Source of the DNA: Pomphorhynchus laevis
Taxonomy: Eukaryota; Acanthocephala; Palaeacanthocephala; Echinorhynchida; Pomphorhynchidae
Length of the DNA: 64,000 bases
Assembly (NCBI GenBank): GCA_012934845.2
Contig: WNNJ02000980.1
Coordinates: 62,001 to 126,000, forward strand
Direction: 5' to 3'
The position numbers and the translations under genes are program-made. Under the pieces are notes generated by a model. The model searched no databases. It was not told the origin of the DNA and worked only from the letters and a program-made list of their open reading frames with translations. Shown one piece after another: positions 22,577 through 33,380 of the stretch (its first letter is position 1; every line of letters begins with the position of its first letter).

Positions 22577-22671
22577 GGAAAAGAGGGGTTGAGCGGATGG
22601 CGACCCCTCTTTTGTTCAGACCCCTCTTTTTATTCATGTTCCTCTTCAGATAAGAGGAATATGAATAAAAA
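22577..22671. repeat. Two adjacent hairpins
   Basis: AAAAGAGGGGT pairs perfectly with ACCCCTCTTTT (22577-22611). TTTTTATTCATGTTCCTCTT pairs with its near complement (about 22628-22671). Confidence 0.65.
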
Positions 22672-22975
22672 GGAAACGCAGCAACTGTTTGAGGAAAATA
22701 ACGGAGCATGGAATAAAGTGAGTCACATTAACGAAATTTACGGAGTTATAACGGGATTCATTAAGGGTAGGATGATGCAGATAACAGGTTGAGCTTAAGG
22801 AAATAAAAGTTAAACAGAGAATTCGGAATATAATGCGGTTTTCCATAATAAGCCAGTTGAATTTAAAGAAAAAAGAGGAAATGTGATCCAAACGGCGTAG
22901 ACGAAATAAAATACACACGACGGTATTTACAAGTTTTTTAAGAGGAAGAATGTAATCAATTATGATAATCATATA
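22640..22975 (-). pseudogene. Diverged LINE ORF2 C-terminal fragment
   Basis: Reads LPLKKLVNTVVCILFRLRRL and DHISSFFFKFNWLI. It aligns with the LINE-B block LPLQRIINTAVRVLFRLRRF but is more diverged, so it comes from a third related family or an old copy. Confidence 0.6.
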
Positions 22976-23051
22976 AATATAATCAATCGAAAGTTAAATA
23001 TACATCAATCGAGAGTTAAATAATAATAATAATAATACAAATTTATTTAAT

Positions 23052-23089
23052 GTGGCAAATGCGTACAAGCTGTACGCTTACAAGTCCAC
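23052..23089 (-). promoter_or_regulatory. LINE-A 3' terminal stem-loop
   Basis: An inner stem GCGTAC/GTACGC sits within an outer GTGG/CCAC clamp. The same layout with different paired bases occurs at other LINE-A and LINE-B 3' ends. This is the kind of 3' hairpin that LINE reverse transcriptases recognise. Confidence 0.7.
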
Positions 23090-23106
23090 AAACAAAAATG
23101 AGAAAG

Positions 23107-24998
23107 TCAAGCAGATAAATTGTTAAAATGGGATCGGATTTGTCGTTTGAAGCACTGCAGGGAAGTTGATTGGCGTATATGAATGGGCAGATGATTCCAC
23201 GATAGAGGAGCAGCCACCAGGAAGGAGCGGAGTCCAAAGGACGTAGAGTAGTTTGGGACATGTAAAAGAAGGGAATTACAGGAACGCAAGGAACAGTAAA
23301 CAGGACGAGAATTATCAAGAAAAGGAAGGTTGAGAAATGAAGGATGTATGAAAAGTTACAAGGCGGAAAGCAACGATAAGAAGACAAATTAGAACACGAC
23401 AATAAATTGTAGGCAAATCGAGAGAAGCAAGATGGTAGGATGTATGATCAATACGACGAAAACGGAGGAGAATTCGGACAGCTGCGTTGACGATGCGTTG
23501 TAGGGGAAGAAGAGTGGATTTAGGTGAGTTGGAAAATAGACTAAGACAATAATCGAGTCTAGAAAAAAGGAGAGATGATATGAGAGTCATACAAGAAGGG
23601 AAATCGATCAATCTACGAACTTGACGGAGGTTGCGGAGTATCAAGGTAGATGAGCGTACTTTATCTCTAACGAAAGGTTTAAGTGAAAGTCGGTTGTCAA
23701 AATGGAAGCCTAGGAAAACGAGATTATCAACGATAGGAAGAATTGTAGAATTTAATGATACGGAGGGAGGTTCGAATCCGAGGCGTCGAGGAAGGATCCA
23801 CATAATTTTGGATTTATCAGGATTCAGAGAAAGGCGAAGGGAAGAAAGATGATTGGAAATTGAGACAAGACAGTCGGAAGCAGAAACACTAAGATCGTGA
23901 ATACGATAAACAGGTGCATGAGCATAGATAAGAATGTCATCAGCATATTGCATAACATGGAAGTTAAATTTATGAGAAATCGAAGACAAATCACCAAGAA
24001 GAAGAGAGAAAAGTATAGGGCCTAATACGGAGCCTTGTGGAACACCGGACGGAATGGACGAAGGATGGGAAAGAGAAGAGTTAGAATTGACGCGAAATGT
24101 ACGGTTGGATAGATATGAAGAAAACCATGATACAGTGGGTAAAGAGAAGCCATAATCATGACGAAGGCGATGGAGAAGAATCGAGTGATCGGCAATGTCA
24201 AAAGCAGATGATTGACCAAGAGAAACTATGACACTACATAATTTTTGATCGCGCGAAATGAGTAAGTCGTTATAACCTTTAAGACATGTAATTTCAGTTG
24301 AGTGATTAGAACGAAAAGCGGATAAGAAGGGAGGAAATAAGTTGGAGGAAAAGAGATATGTATTAACTTGCTTGAGAACGAGACGCTCAAGGAGTTTAGA
24401 GAGGGTTGGAATAAGTGCAATAGGACGGTACGAAGATGGTAGTAAGGAGTCGAGAGATTGCTTTTTGATGAGAGGACGAACAGTGGAGCATTTTCAGATG
24501 GAAGGAAATGTACGGCTACGGATGGACGAGTTGAACAATGTGGTTAAGAAGGGTTAGATAAATGAGCAGATATTTTTAAGCAAGTGAGTGGGAATTGGGT
24601 CAGAAGGAGAGGTTTTATTAGGTAAGGACAGCAGAACCGAAGAAACTTCATCAGACGAAACGGGAAGAAGGTGGAATAGTACTGGCAGGGAAGTATTTAA
24701 AGATAAGAGTGGCTACAAGGGGGCTATTGGTAGTAGGTAGAGTAAATTAGATAGCTTAGTTTGTAGATAAGAAAATTCATCAGGATTTATATTACAAGGG
24801 GTAGATGATCGTGAAAGAATTGAGTTTAAGATTTTCCAATGAGATTTAGTGTTGGAAGATGACTCGAGTTGATTTCGCCAAAAGAGAGTACATTTAGTAC
24901 GTATAAGAATGAGATGTGAACGGCGTTGAGAAAAGTAGGAATCACGAAGATTGGGAGTGAGTGAGTTGGGAGAACGTTTAAGAAAGCGTTTATACATA
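23107..24998 (-). pseudogene. LINE-A copy 1 ORF2, reverse transcriptase part
   Basis: Fragments in several frames give LPSSYRPIALIPTLSKLLER, QSSAFDIADHSILLHRLRH, GVPQGSVLGPILFSLLLGDL, the catalytic MQYADDILIYAHAP (near 23950) and a C-terminal FLVAAPLSWNHLPIHI. These are RT motifs followed by the usual LINE C-terminus. Frameshifts and premature stops separate them. Confidence 0.8.
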
Positions 24999-25195
24999 CG
25001 AAAAGAGTGATGAAGCCGACGCTTAGAAAGACTACAGTCTGAATCGAACTAGGGTGCAAGGCGCGACCGCTGAAAATTTTGTGGTCAAATAGGCAGAATG
25101 TTATAAATGATGTTCGTAAGTTCAGAATCAAACAGAATGCAGAGATAATCGGGAGAGAGATAGTTAAGAGGAAGTGAAAAGAGTGAAGAATTGAG

Positions 25196-26014
25196 TTAGG
25201 CTGTGCAGAGAACAGGGATATCGAGAAGCTTCCAGGATCGACTTGGTGTAGATAAAGGTAAAGGCGGAGAAGGAGGATGGGGACGAGTAAGAGTAAGAGT
25301 GACAAGGAAATGATCGGACAAACCAGAATCAGTAATTGACAAGGAGGTATAGTCATTGAAGCAGTTAGGAACAGCAATGATGTCGAGAGCACCGCCGAGA
25401 ATATGAGTTGGTCTTGTTGAAATAAATTTATAGTTAAAATCAGAAAAAAGATTAGTTAAAGTGATAGAGTCAGAGTCAGACGGGCGATCAAGACGAATGT
25501 TAAAGTCACCTAGAACAAAAGAAGGAGTATAAAATAATGAACAGTGAGACATTAGATCTGCAAGGTCGTTAAAGAAGATACGTGATGGGGCAACTGAACC
25601 TGGACGGTATACAATCACAAGTTCCAGAGGGAAAGGCGTTGATAATCTGCATATGAGTAATTCGAACGAAGTGTAACGGATGTTAACGTTGATTTTACGT
25701 AAAGACATTGGGTGACGAGCAATGGCAACAATACCGCCATGGTTAGACGCAGTAGATGTATGAGATGTAATTTGACGAGCTGATTCAACTAGAGAACAAC
25801 CAGAGCGACATAGACGACGAATAGCAAGATCGTTGGAGTCAGAGTGCCAGGATTCGGTAATGCAGAGAATATCGATAGATAATTGATCGAAGATATCGAG
25901 AAGCATATCAGCTTTATGAAGAATGGAGCGAGTATTGAATAGACTAATACGAAAAGTATGCTTAGGAGCGAGATCGACTAGCGAAGAAGACAAGGGGGAG
26001 AGATGGGACGCCAT
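25196..26014 (-). CDS. LINE-A copy 1 ORF2, AP-type endonuclease part
   Basis: A 272-codon frame from ATG contains the apurinic endonuclease motifs: LFNTRS, ITESWHSDS, VIVYRPGS, VLGDFNIRLD, LDIIAV and SDHFLV. This domain nicks target DNA to prime reverse transcription. The frame stops before the RT, so the product would be truncated. Confidence 0.8.
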   Translation of the reverse strand: MASHLSPLSSSLVDLAPKHTFRISLFNTRSILHKADMLLDIFDQLSIDILCITESWHSDSNDLAIRRLCRSGCSLVESARQITSHTSTASNHGGIVAIARHPMSLRKINVNIRYTSFELLICRLSTPFPLELVIVYRPGSVAPSRIFFNDLADLMSHCSLFYTPSFVLGDFNIRLDRPSDSDSITLTNLFSDFNYKFISTRPTHILGGALDIIAVPNCFNDYTSLSITDSGLSDHFLVTLTLTRPHPPSPPLPLSTPSRSWKLLDIPVLCTA

Positions 26015-26019
26015 CGAAT

Positions 26020-26853
26020 TTTTGGCCTTGTGTGTACAACGTGAAAATTTCCGTTGATTTTACGTATAGATAAGGATGACTCGCCGTTTGTTTCACGTCG
26101 ATGTTTCTCAATGCGAGCTAAATTGAGCTGGGCAATATCAGAAGGGGAGCGGTCAGGAAAGATACGGCAAGTAGATGATGTGGTAAGAAGTTCAAAACGT
26201 TGGGAGAGTACCGAAGAAGCATGTGAACTATGTCGGAAAACGATTTTTTAAGAGTGGAGGACTGAGATGATTGGATTTTGTTGATTTGTTTAAACGAATA
26301 AAGGATACAGGAGCGATATTATTGAAGAGTGATGGGTTATCATCAGGAAGAATGGTTGCTAGGATAGACCTGAAAGCAGATACATCATCATCGAGGCGAG
26401 ATTGTGGAGAAGCAGATTCGGAAAGCTTTAAGTTATATATGATAATGGATTGATCGCGCGAAGGAAAACGATTTCGTGGAAGTGGTGGACGGACAGAGCT
26501 GGTAGGAGTCGAGGCAGATGAGCAGATAGAAGTGGAAATGACAGGGGTGCTTGATAAAGAATTAATATTGGTTGGAGCAAGTGTGACAGGAGCGGGGTGT
26601 TGAATCGGTTGATCAGAGATGTGACTGGATATGATTTTAAATGAAGGATGTAAATTATTTGGAAGTGTTACGTGGGAGGTAGAGTAAGGAGAATTAAGAT
26701 AGGTTGGGGTATGAGTGGCAGGAATGGAGTGTTGAATCAGTTGATCGGAAATGTTGCTGGAAATGATTTTGATGGAAGGATGTAAATTATTGAGAAGTGA
26801 TACGGGGAGGTCGAGTAAGGAGTACGTGAAGAGAATAAAGAAGTTTGAGATTT
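26020..26853 (-). pseudogene. LINE-A copy 1, second part of ORF1 (broken)
   Basis: Corresponds to 28484-29392 of the plus-strand copy, which reads ARLDDDVSAFRSILATILPD through HTRPKIRWRPISP. In this copy indels (for example an extra T at about 26243) break the frame. The domain resembles the RNA-binding part of CR1-type ORF1. Confidence 0.65.
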
Positions 26854-26855
26854 AT

Positions 26856-27302
26856 TTAGATTTGGGGATGAATACAAAGAGGAGGTACGAGATGAAAAGC
26901 TTTACCGTTAGCATTGTTAGAATGAGAAAGATTAATGGAAGTTTTGTACGTAGTTGAACGAGGAGTGTGTGAGAGAGTAGGTTGAATAATGAGATTATAT
27001 GATGCGAAGTCAGGTGTTGATGCGAGGGAAACATCTAAAACAGCATTGGTCTGAGTGGTCGTGTGTGATACAGGAGTAGATGAGCATGATAACTGTAGTA
27101 GTCGTACTGATGTACAAAAACCGCATGTGAACTGTTTACGTTTATACACTGAGTGGTCGGATATTTTAACACGAACAAGTGTCCATACATCACAATCTTT
27201 GGAATCGCATCCAACTTCAAAGCTGGTATAACCATCATTGCATTCTGATGTGGAAGATTCTTGATCAGGAACAGGGATCTGAGATCGCGCTTTTTTAGGC
27301 AT
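26856..27302 (-). CDS. LINE-A copy 1, ORF1 zinc-finger part
   Basis: A 148-codon frame starting MPKKARSQIPVPDQESS. It has a C-X4-C...C-X2-C motif (GCDSKDCDVWTLV, FTCGFC) like a reduced PHD finger, followed by a Ser/Thr-rich tail. Zinc fingers of this kind occur in CR1-clade ORF1 proteins. The same motif is at 28.0 kb. Confidence 0.7.
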   Translation of the reverse strand: MPKKARSQIPVPDQESSTSECNDGYTSFEVGCDSKDCDVWTLVRVKISDHSVYKRKQFTCGFCTSVRLLQLSCSSTPVSHTTTQTNAVLDVSLASTPDFASYNLIIQPTLSHTPRSTTYKTSINLSHSNNANGKAFHLVPPLCIHPQI

Positions 27303-27344
27303 GACCTTTTATCGATAGATTGAGCTCAATCCGCGAGCGTAGCG

Positions 27345-27585
27345 AGCGGAACTGACAGGAATAATCTGGAACTGACAGGAATAATCTGGAACTGACAGGA
27401 ATAATCTGGAACTGACAGAATAATCTGGAACTGACAGGAATAATCTGGAACTGACAGGAATAATCTGGAACTGACAGGAATAATCTGGAACTGACAGGAA
27501 TAATCTGGAACTGACAGGAATAATCTGGAACTGACAGGAATAATCTGGAACTGACAGGAATAATCTGGAACTGACAGGAATAATT
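27345..27585 (-). repeat. 20-bp minisatellite at the LINE-A 5' end
   Basis: About twelve units of GGAACTGACAGGAATAATCT, one with a single-base deletion. It lies 40 bases upstream of ORF1. The LINE-A copy at 47-52 kb has about nine units at the same place, so the array belongs to the element's 5' UTR and varies in copy number. It may act as promoter repeats. Confidence 0.85.
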
Positions 27586-27658
27586 GTAAGTAACTTTAAT
27601 CAACAACTTTTTTCAAGTTTTACATCAATCGAAATATTATACGTATCAATCGAAATTA

Positions 27659-28007
27659 GATAAACATTACTGAGTATATAATATAGCTAAATGAAAAATT
27701 TATTCACCGAGTGTGTACAGACTGTCGCATTGACTTATAAATCAAGAAAATTTAAGTTTTTAAGCATATTACATTCCAGATCATTCCCTTGAGTTTAAAC
27801 GTTCTTTATTATAATTAACTAATTGACATCTTGGATAAACATTACTGAGTATATAATATAGCTAAATGAAAAATTTATCCACCGAGTGTGTACAAACTGT
27901 CGCATTGACTTATAAATCAAGAAAATTTAAGTTTTTAAGCATATTACATTCCAAATCATTCCCTTGAGTTTAAACGTTCTTTATTATAATTAACTAATTG
28001 ACATCTT
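27659..28007 (+). repeat. Two tandem 175-bp units upstream of LINE-A (+)
   Basis: The unit from GATAAACATTACTGAG to AATTGACATCTT occurs at 27659 and 27834 with only a few differences. It immediately precedes ORF1 of the plus-strand copy, where the minus copies have the 20-bp array. It looks like an alternative monomeric promoter repeat. Confidence 0.85.
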
Positions 28008-28010
28008 ATT

Positions 28011-28454
28011 GTGGTAAAGAGAAAGCTAACTAAAAGTGTCGGCCAGCAACTCAACTTCGTCAAAGAAACTTACATCGAAAAGCAAATTGGATGCGACAAC
28101 AAGAACTGCAATGTTTGGACTCATGTTGCCATTCCTTTCACTGACGAGGACAACGTTTTTAATCGGAATTTCCTCTGCGGCTTCTGTTATGCTGCCCTCG
28201 TAGGTAAGCTAATGAAGAATGGCCACTCAAACGGTGGAGACGTTCTTGAGGCTAACGAAACAGAGTTGTGCTCAATAAATGAACTTAATGATGTCTCTCA
28301 GTCGACTCAGCCAACTGTTATACATAAACCATCAACAGATGACAAAATATCTTCCAAGCTATTGTCCTCATCCGTTTGCTTACTAACTTCTTCACCATCT
28401 ATAAATTCCGTTCTTGAAACTTCTCTCGCAAACTCCTTGTTTAACAACGGATAA
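28011..28454 (+). CDS. LINE-A (+), ORF1 zinc-finger part
   Basis: Open frame with VKRKLTKSVGQQLNFV, then GCDNKNCNVWTHV and FLCGFC, the C-X4-C...C-X2-C motif of this family. It begins at a GTG, not an ATG, so the original start has probably been lost. A stop or frameshift at 28454 separates it from the rest of ORF1. Confidence 0.65.
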   Translation: MVKRKLTKSVGQQLNFVKETYIEKQIGCDNKNCNVWTHVAIPFTDEDNVFNRNFLCGFCYAALVGKLMKNGHSNGGDVLEANETELCSINELNDVSQSTQPTVIHKPSTDDKISSKLLSSSVCLLTSSPSINSVLETSLANSLFNNG

Positions 28455-28483
28455 AACTTCTCTTAATCTTCATCTTCCGAATA

Positions 28484-29392
28484 ATGCAAACAGTAAAGAC
28501 ATTCATCTCGTACCTCATTTTTCCTATTCCTTCCCACATCAAAATACATCTCATACCTCTTTCTTCTCTTTACGTACTCCTTACTCTACCCCCACCATAT
28601 CATTTCTCAATAATTTACATCCTGCCGTCAAAATCATCTTCAGTAACATCCCCGTTCAAACCGATTCAACAATCCACTCCTGTCACACATGCTCTAACCG
28701 TATCACATCTCAATAATTTACATCCTTCCGTCAAAATCATCTTCAGTAACATCTCCGATCAATCAATTCAACACTCTACTCCTGTCACACATGCTCCAAA
28801 CTATCTTAAATCTTCACTTAGCACCCCTGTCATTCCCACGTTTAACTGCTCTTCTGTCTCTACTCCTACAAGGTCTGTCCGTCCACTACTTCCACGAAAT
28901 CGTTTTCCTTCGCGCGATCAATCCATTATCATATATAACTTAAAGCTTCCCGAATCTGCTTCTCCACAATCTCGCCTCGATGATGATGTATCTGCTTTCA
29001 GGTCTATCCTAGCAACCATTCTTCCTGATGATAACCCATCCCTCTTCAATAATATCGATCCTGTATCCTTTATTCGTTTAAACAAATCCACTAAATCCAA
29101 TCATCTCAGTCCTCCACTCTTAAAAATCGTTTTCCGACATAGTTCACATGCCTCTTCGGTACTCTCCCAACGTTTTAAACTTCTTACCACTTCATCTACT
29201 TGCCGTATCTTTCCTGACCGCTCCCTTTCTGATATTACCCAGCTCAATTTAGCTCGCATTGAAAAACATCGACGTGAAACAAACGGCGAGTCATCCTTAT
29301 CTATACGTAAAATCAACGGAAATTTTCACGTTGTACACACAAGGCCAAAAATTCGATGGCGTCCCATCTCTCCCCCTTGTCTTCTTCGCTAG
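28484..29392 (+). CDS. LINE-A (+), ORF1 RNA-binding part
   Basis: A 302-codon frame. The C-terminal 130 residues (QARLDDD-type start, SILATILPDDNPSLF, LLKIVFRHSSHAS, FPDRSLSDI, ESSLSIRKINGNFHVVHTRP) also occur in LINE-B and, diverged, in LINE-C ORF1. They resemble an RRM-like fold with a chaperone role in retrotransposition. The N-terminal half is low-complexity Pro/Ser/Thr. Confidence 0.7.
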   Translation: MQTVKTFISYLIFPIPSHIKIHLIPLSSLYVLLTLPPPYHFSIIYILPSKSSSVTSPFKPIQQSTPVTHALTVSHLNNLHPSVKIIFSNISDQSIQHSTPVTHAPNYLKSSLSTPVIPTFNCSSVSTPTRSVRPLLPRNRFPSRDQSIIIYNLKLPESASPQSRLDDDVSAFRSILATILPDDNPSLFNNIDPVSFIRLNKSTKSNHLSPPLLKIVFRHSSHASSVLSQRFKLLTTSSTCRIFPDRSLSDITQLNLARIEKHRRETNGESSLSIRKINGNFHVVHTRPKIRWRPISPPCLLR

Positions 29393-30174
29393 TCGATCTC
29401 GCTCCTAAGCATACTTTTCGTATTAGTCTATTCAATACTCGCTCCATTCTTCATAAAGCTGATATGCTTCTCGATATCTTCGATCAATTATCTATCGATA
29501 TTCTCTGCATTACCGAATCCTGGCACTCTGACTCCGACGATCTTGCTATTCGTCGTCTATGTCGCTCTGGTTGTTCTCTAGTTGAATCAGCTCGTCAAAT
29601 TACATCTCATACATCTACTGCGTCTAACCATGGCGGTATTGTTGCCATTGCTCGTCACCCAATGTCTTTACGTAAAATCAACGTTAACATCCGTTACACT
29701 TCGTTCGAATTACTCATATGCAGATTATCAACTCCTTTCCCTCTGGAACTTGTGATTGTATACCGTCCAGGTTCAGTTGCCCCCTCACGTATCTTCTTTA
29801 ACGACATTGCAGATCTTACGTCTCACTGTTCATTATTTTATACTCCTTCTTTTGTTCTAGGTGACTTTAACATTCGTCTTGATCCCACGGCTGACTCCGA
29901 CTCTATCACTTTCGCTAATATTTTTTCTGATTTTAACTATAAATTTATTTCAACAAGACCAACTCATATTCTCGGCGGTGCTCTCGACATCATTGCTGTT
30001 CCTAACTGCTTCAATGACTATACCTCCTTGTCAATTACTGATCCTGGTTTGTCCGATCATTTCCTTGTCACTCTTACTCTTACTCGTCCCCATCCTCCTT
30101 CTCCGCCTTTACCTTTATCTACACCAAGTCGATCCTGGAAGCTTCTCGATATCCCTGTTCTCTGCACAGCCTAA
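29356..30174 (+). CDS. LINE-A (+), ORF2 AP-type endonuclease part
   Basis: A 272-codon frame from the ATG in AATTCGATGGCG. All endonuclease blocks are present: LFNTRS, ITESWHSDSDD, VIVYRPGS, VLGDFNIRLD, LDIIAV, SDHFLVTL. It stops at 30174, so the RT is out of frame. Confidence 0.8.
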   Translation: MASHLSPLSSSLVDLAPKHTFRISLFNTRSILHKADMLLDIFDQLSIDILCITESWHSDSDDLAIRRLCRSGCSLVESARQITSHTSTASNHGGIVAIARHPMSLRKINVNIRYTSFELLICRLSTPFPLELVIVYRPGSVAPSRIFFNDIADLTSHCSLFYTPSFVLGDFNIRLDPTADSDSITFANIFSDFNYKFISTRPTHILGGALDIIAVPNCFNDYTSLSITDPGLSDHFLVTLTLTRPHPPSPPLPLSTPSRSWKLLDIPVLCTA

Positions 30175-30370
30175 CTCAATTCTTCACTCTTTTCACTTCC
30201 TCTTAACTATCTCTCCCGATTATCTCTGCATTCTGTTTGATTCTGAACTTACGAACATCATTTATAACATTCTGCCTATTTGACCACAAAATTTTCAGCG
30301 GTCGCGCCTTGCACCCTAGTTCGATTCAGACTGTAGTCTTTCTAAGCGTCGGTTTCATCACTCTTTTCGT

Positions 30371-32346
30371 ATGTATAAACGCTTTCTTAAACGTTCTCCC
30401 AACTCACTCACTCCCAATCTTCGTGATTCCTACTTTTCTCAACGCCATTCACATCTCATTCTTATACGTACTAAATGTACTCTCTTTTGGCGAAATCAAC
30501 TCGAGCCATCTTCCAACACTAAATCTCATTGGAAAATCTTAAACTCAATTCTTTCACGATCATCTACCCCTTGTAATATAAATCCTGATGAATTTTCTTC
30601 TTATCTGCAATCTAAGCTATCTAATTTAATTTCCGTTCAACCCATATGCTCCTTGTATCCTCTCATCTCTTTAAATACTTCCCTCCCAGGGCTATTTCAC
30701 CTTCTTCCCGTTTCGTCTGACGAAGTGGTTCTTCTGTCCTTACCTAATAAAACCTCTCCTTCTGACCCAATTTTTACCTACTTGCTTAAAAAATATGCTC
30801 ATTTATCTCACCCTTCCAAACTACTTTGTTCAACTTGTCTATCCGAAGCCGCACATTTCCTTCGTAATGTAACTGCGCCACTGTTCGTCTTCTCCTCAAA
30901 TAGCAATATCTCGACCCTTCACTACCATCTTCGTACCATCCAATGTCACTTATTCCAACCCTCTCTAAACTCCTTGAGCGTCTCGTTCTCAAGCAAGTTA
31001 ATACACATCTCTTTTCCTCCAACTTATTTCCTCCCTTCTTATCCGCTTTTCGTTATAATCACTCTACTGAAATTAAATGTCTTAAGGTTTATAACGACTT
31101 ACTCATTTCGCGCGATCAAAAATTATGTAGTTTCATAGTTTCTCTTGATCAATCATCTGCTTTTGACATTGCCGATCACTCGATTCTTCTCCATCGTCTT
31201 CGTCATGGTTATGGATTCTCTATACACCATGTGGCTTGGATTTCTTCACATCTATCAAATCGTACTTTTCGCGTTTGTTTCATAGTTTCTCTTGATCAAT
31301 CATCTGCTTTTGGCATTGTCGATCACTCGATTCTTCTCCATCGTCTTCGTCATGGTTATGGCTTCTCTATACACCCTGTGGCTTGGATTTCTTCATATCT
31401 ATCAAATCGTACTTTTCGCGTTTGTTCTAACTCTTATCTCGCATCCTTCTTTCATCTTGTACGGTGTTCCACAAGACTCCGTATTACGTCCTTTGCTTTT
31501 CTCTCTTCTTCTCGCTGATTTGTCTTCTATTTCTCGTATATTTAACTTCCATGTTATGCAATATGCTGATGACATTATCATCTATGCTCACGCACCTGCT
31601 TATCGTATCCATGATCTTAGTGCTTCTGCGTCCAACTGTCTTACCTCAATTTTCAGTCATCTTTCTTCTCTTCGTCTTTCTCTGAATCTTAATAAATCAA
31701 AAATGATGTGGATCCTTCCTGGACGTTTCGGCGTAGAACCTCTTTTTTATCATTAAATTCTACGATTCTCAATATCGTTAACACTCTCGTTTTCCTAGGC
31801 TTCCATTTTGACAACCGACTTTCACTTAAACCTTTCGTTAGAGATAAAGTAGCTCATCTACCCCGATTCTCCGCAACCTCCGTCAAATTCGTAGATTGAT
31901 CGATTTCCCTTCATGTATGACTCTCATATCTTCTCTCATGTTCTCAAGACTTGATTACTGTCTTAGTCTATTTTCCAATTCACCTAAATCCTTTCTTCTT
32001 CCTTTACAACGCATCGTCAACTCCGTCTTCGTCGTTTTGATCATACATCCCACCATCTTGTTCCTCTCGATTGGCCCACCATTTATTGTCATGTTCAAAT
32101 TCGTCTTTTATCATTTCTTTTCGCCTTATAATTTCTCATAGCCATTCATTTTTCAACCTTCCATTTCTCGACAATTCTCGTCATGTGTATTGTGCTCTGC
32201 GTTCCCGTAATACCCTTCTTTTACATGTCCAAAACTACTCTACCTCTTTTAAATTCCGCTTGTTCCTGGTTGCTGTTCCTCTATCGTGGAATCATCTGAC
32301 CATTCATATCCGCGAATCAACATCAATGCGGTGCTTCAAACGCTAA
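30371..32346 (+). pseudogene. LINE-A (+), ORF2 reverse transcriptase part
   Basis: Broken frames give MYKRFLKRSPNSLTPNLRDS, IPTLSKLLERLVLKQVNTHL, SLDQSSAFDIADHSILLHRL (twice), MQYADDIIIYAHAP (about 31555) and SATSVKFVD to the C-terminal LFLVAVPLSWNHLTIHI. The duplicated block at 31134-31427 repeats RT motif A in frame. At least four frameshifts are present. Confidence 0.75.
31134..31427 (+). repeat. In-frame 147-bp tandem duplication within the RT
   Basis: CATAGTTTCTCTTGATCAAT begins at 31134 and again at 31281. Each copy encodes IVSLDQSSAF...FRVC, 49 codons, including the motif A aspartate region. Confidence 0.85.
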
Positions 32347-32406
32347 ATCCAATTCAATTTCAACAATTAACTAATTAATCTGACTTTTGCTGTCCTTTTT
32401 TTGTTA

Positions 32407-32444
32407 GTGGTCATGTAAGCGTGTAGTTTGCACGCATTTGCCAC
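32407..32444 (+). promoter_or_regulatory. LINE-A (+) 3' terminal stem-loop
   Basis: GTGG...CCAC outer pairing with an inner GCGTG/CACGC stem and a 7-base loop. It differs in sequence from the minus copies but keeps the pairing. Confidence 0.7.
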
Positions 32445-32460
32445 GTTAAATAAATTATTA

Positions 32461-33380
32461 TTGACCTTAAAAAAGTTTGAGAAATAATATACATACAATA
32501 ATAACATACATAATCACAACAATCAGCTTGTTACAAACACGATCAAAACTATATACACGATCAAGGCAATTTTCACTACCAAAAAACGATCCAGACGATA
32601 ATTAACAATCCAACGCTCCCAAGTTCGTTCATTAGCAACCACTTAAACACACAAGACAAAGTTGAACATTTCGATCGAGGAACATATCATCCAGGAAAAA
32701 CATACAAAAGAATATAATACGAAGCCGATCGAAGCCGCCTGACAGCGCACGAAGTCGCATGTGAGCGCACGAAGAAAAGTTTGATATAAATAACATACAA
32801 TCAATATAATATAACTGATTTACAACTGATATATACATTATATATAACTGGACGCCACGTGGGATACCATCATCTTCAATCAAGTGTGTCGTAAGCATCC
32901 AGGCTGCTGTCGTAAGCCTGGATGTTCACACGAAACTCAAAATATCACTGACCGGAACATTAATTTTATTCGAAGAACCATTCAATCCAAAAACATATCG
33001 GCAAATAGCGTGTGTGAAAACTTTGTTTAATACTCTCCAACTACACTCTCAGATATGTACTAACATACTTGTCAATGGCGACCGAATTCATTAACTCTAC
33101 CGGTTTGCTCGGAAAGTCACAAATTCATTGAGATCCTAGTTGATATATACGCTGACTGTGCTCACTCACGAGAAGGATCAATAGACTCTCTCAAGATAGC
33201 GTATGTGTTTTCCCAGTTGATTCTACAGCGCGTTGACACGAGAATCTCATTATTCGAAAAACACTGGAACATCGCTTAACAATGGGGGCGGAAAAACGCC
33301 GCGTAGAGCTATATGACGAGGATCTCTACTTATAGCAAAACTTCAAGCAAAAATCAAATAACAAGAAGGCTAATTGGAAG
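32461..33380. other. No gene recognised
   Basis: AT-rich on the left, more balanced on the right. Contains repeated phrases such as GAAGCCGATCGAAGCCGCC. A 42-codon minus fragment and others look like chance ORFs. The right end may be the 5' part of the next retroelement. Confidence 0.35.

Larger units (their letters stand above)
23010..27600 (-). mobile_element. LINE-A copy 1 (CR1/Jockey-like non-LTR retrotransposon), near full length
   Basis: From 5' (right) to 3' (left): a 20-bp minisatellite, ORF1 zinc-finger part (27302-26856), a broken second ORF1 part (26853-25978), ORF2 endonuclease (26014-25196), ORF2 reverse transcriptase (about 24998-23107) and a 3' hairpin next to an AAT-rich tract. 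The order and APE endonuclease define a CR1/Jockey-type LINE. It is very similar to the copy at 47.4-51.9 kb and lies head to head with the plus-strand copy from 27.66 kb. Several frameshifts in ORF2 make it inactive. Confidence 0.85.
28011..32460 (+). mobile_element. LINE-A (+), full-length but mutated, head to head with copy 1
   Basis: Contains ORF1 zinc-finger part (28011-28454), second ORF1 part (28484-29392), ORF2 endonuclease (29356-30174), reverse transcriptase blocks (30371-32346) and the 3' hairpin (32407-32444). The ORF2 ATG overlaps the ORF1 end by 37 nt, as in LINE-B. It is more diverged than the two minus-strand copies are from each other. The RT has frameshifts and an in-frame 49-codon duplication. 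Confidence 0.85.

Noticed and set aside
24226-24557. Several 60-70-codon ORFs on both strands, repeated at 48560-48891
   Set aside because: Out-of-frame or antisense readings of LINE-A ORF2.
27345-27585. CRISPR-like array of 20-bp repeats
   Set aside because: Units are directly abutting with no unique spacers, and the array is part of a LINE 5' end in an animal genome.
27295-27606. Repetitive 103-codon ORF (SVPDYSCQFQI repeats)
   Set aside because: The 20-bp array translated; period not a multiple of three and length varies between copies.
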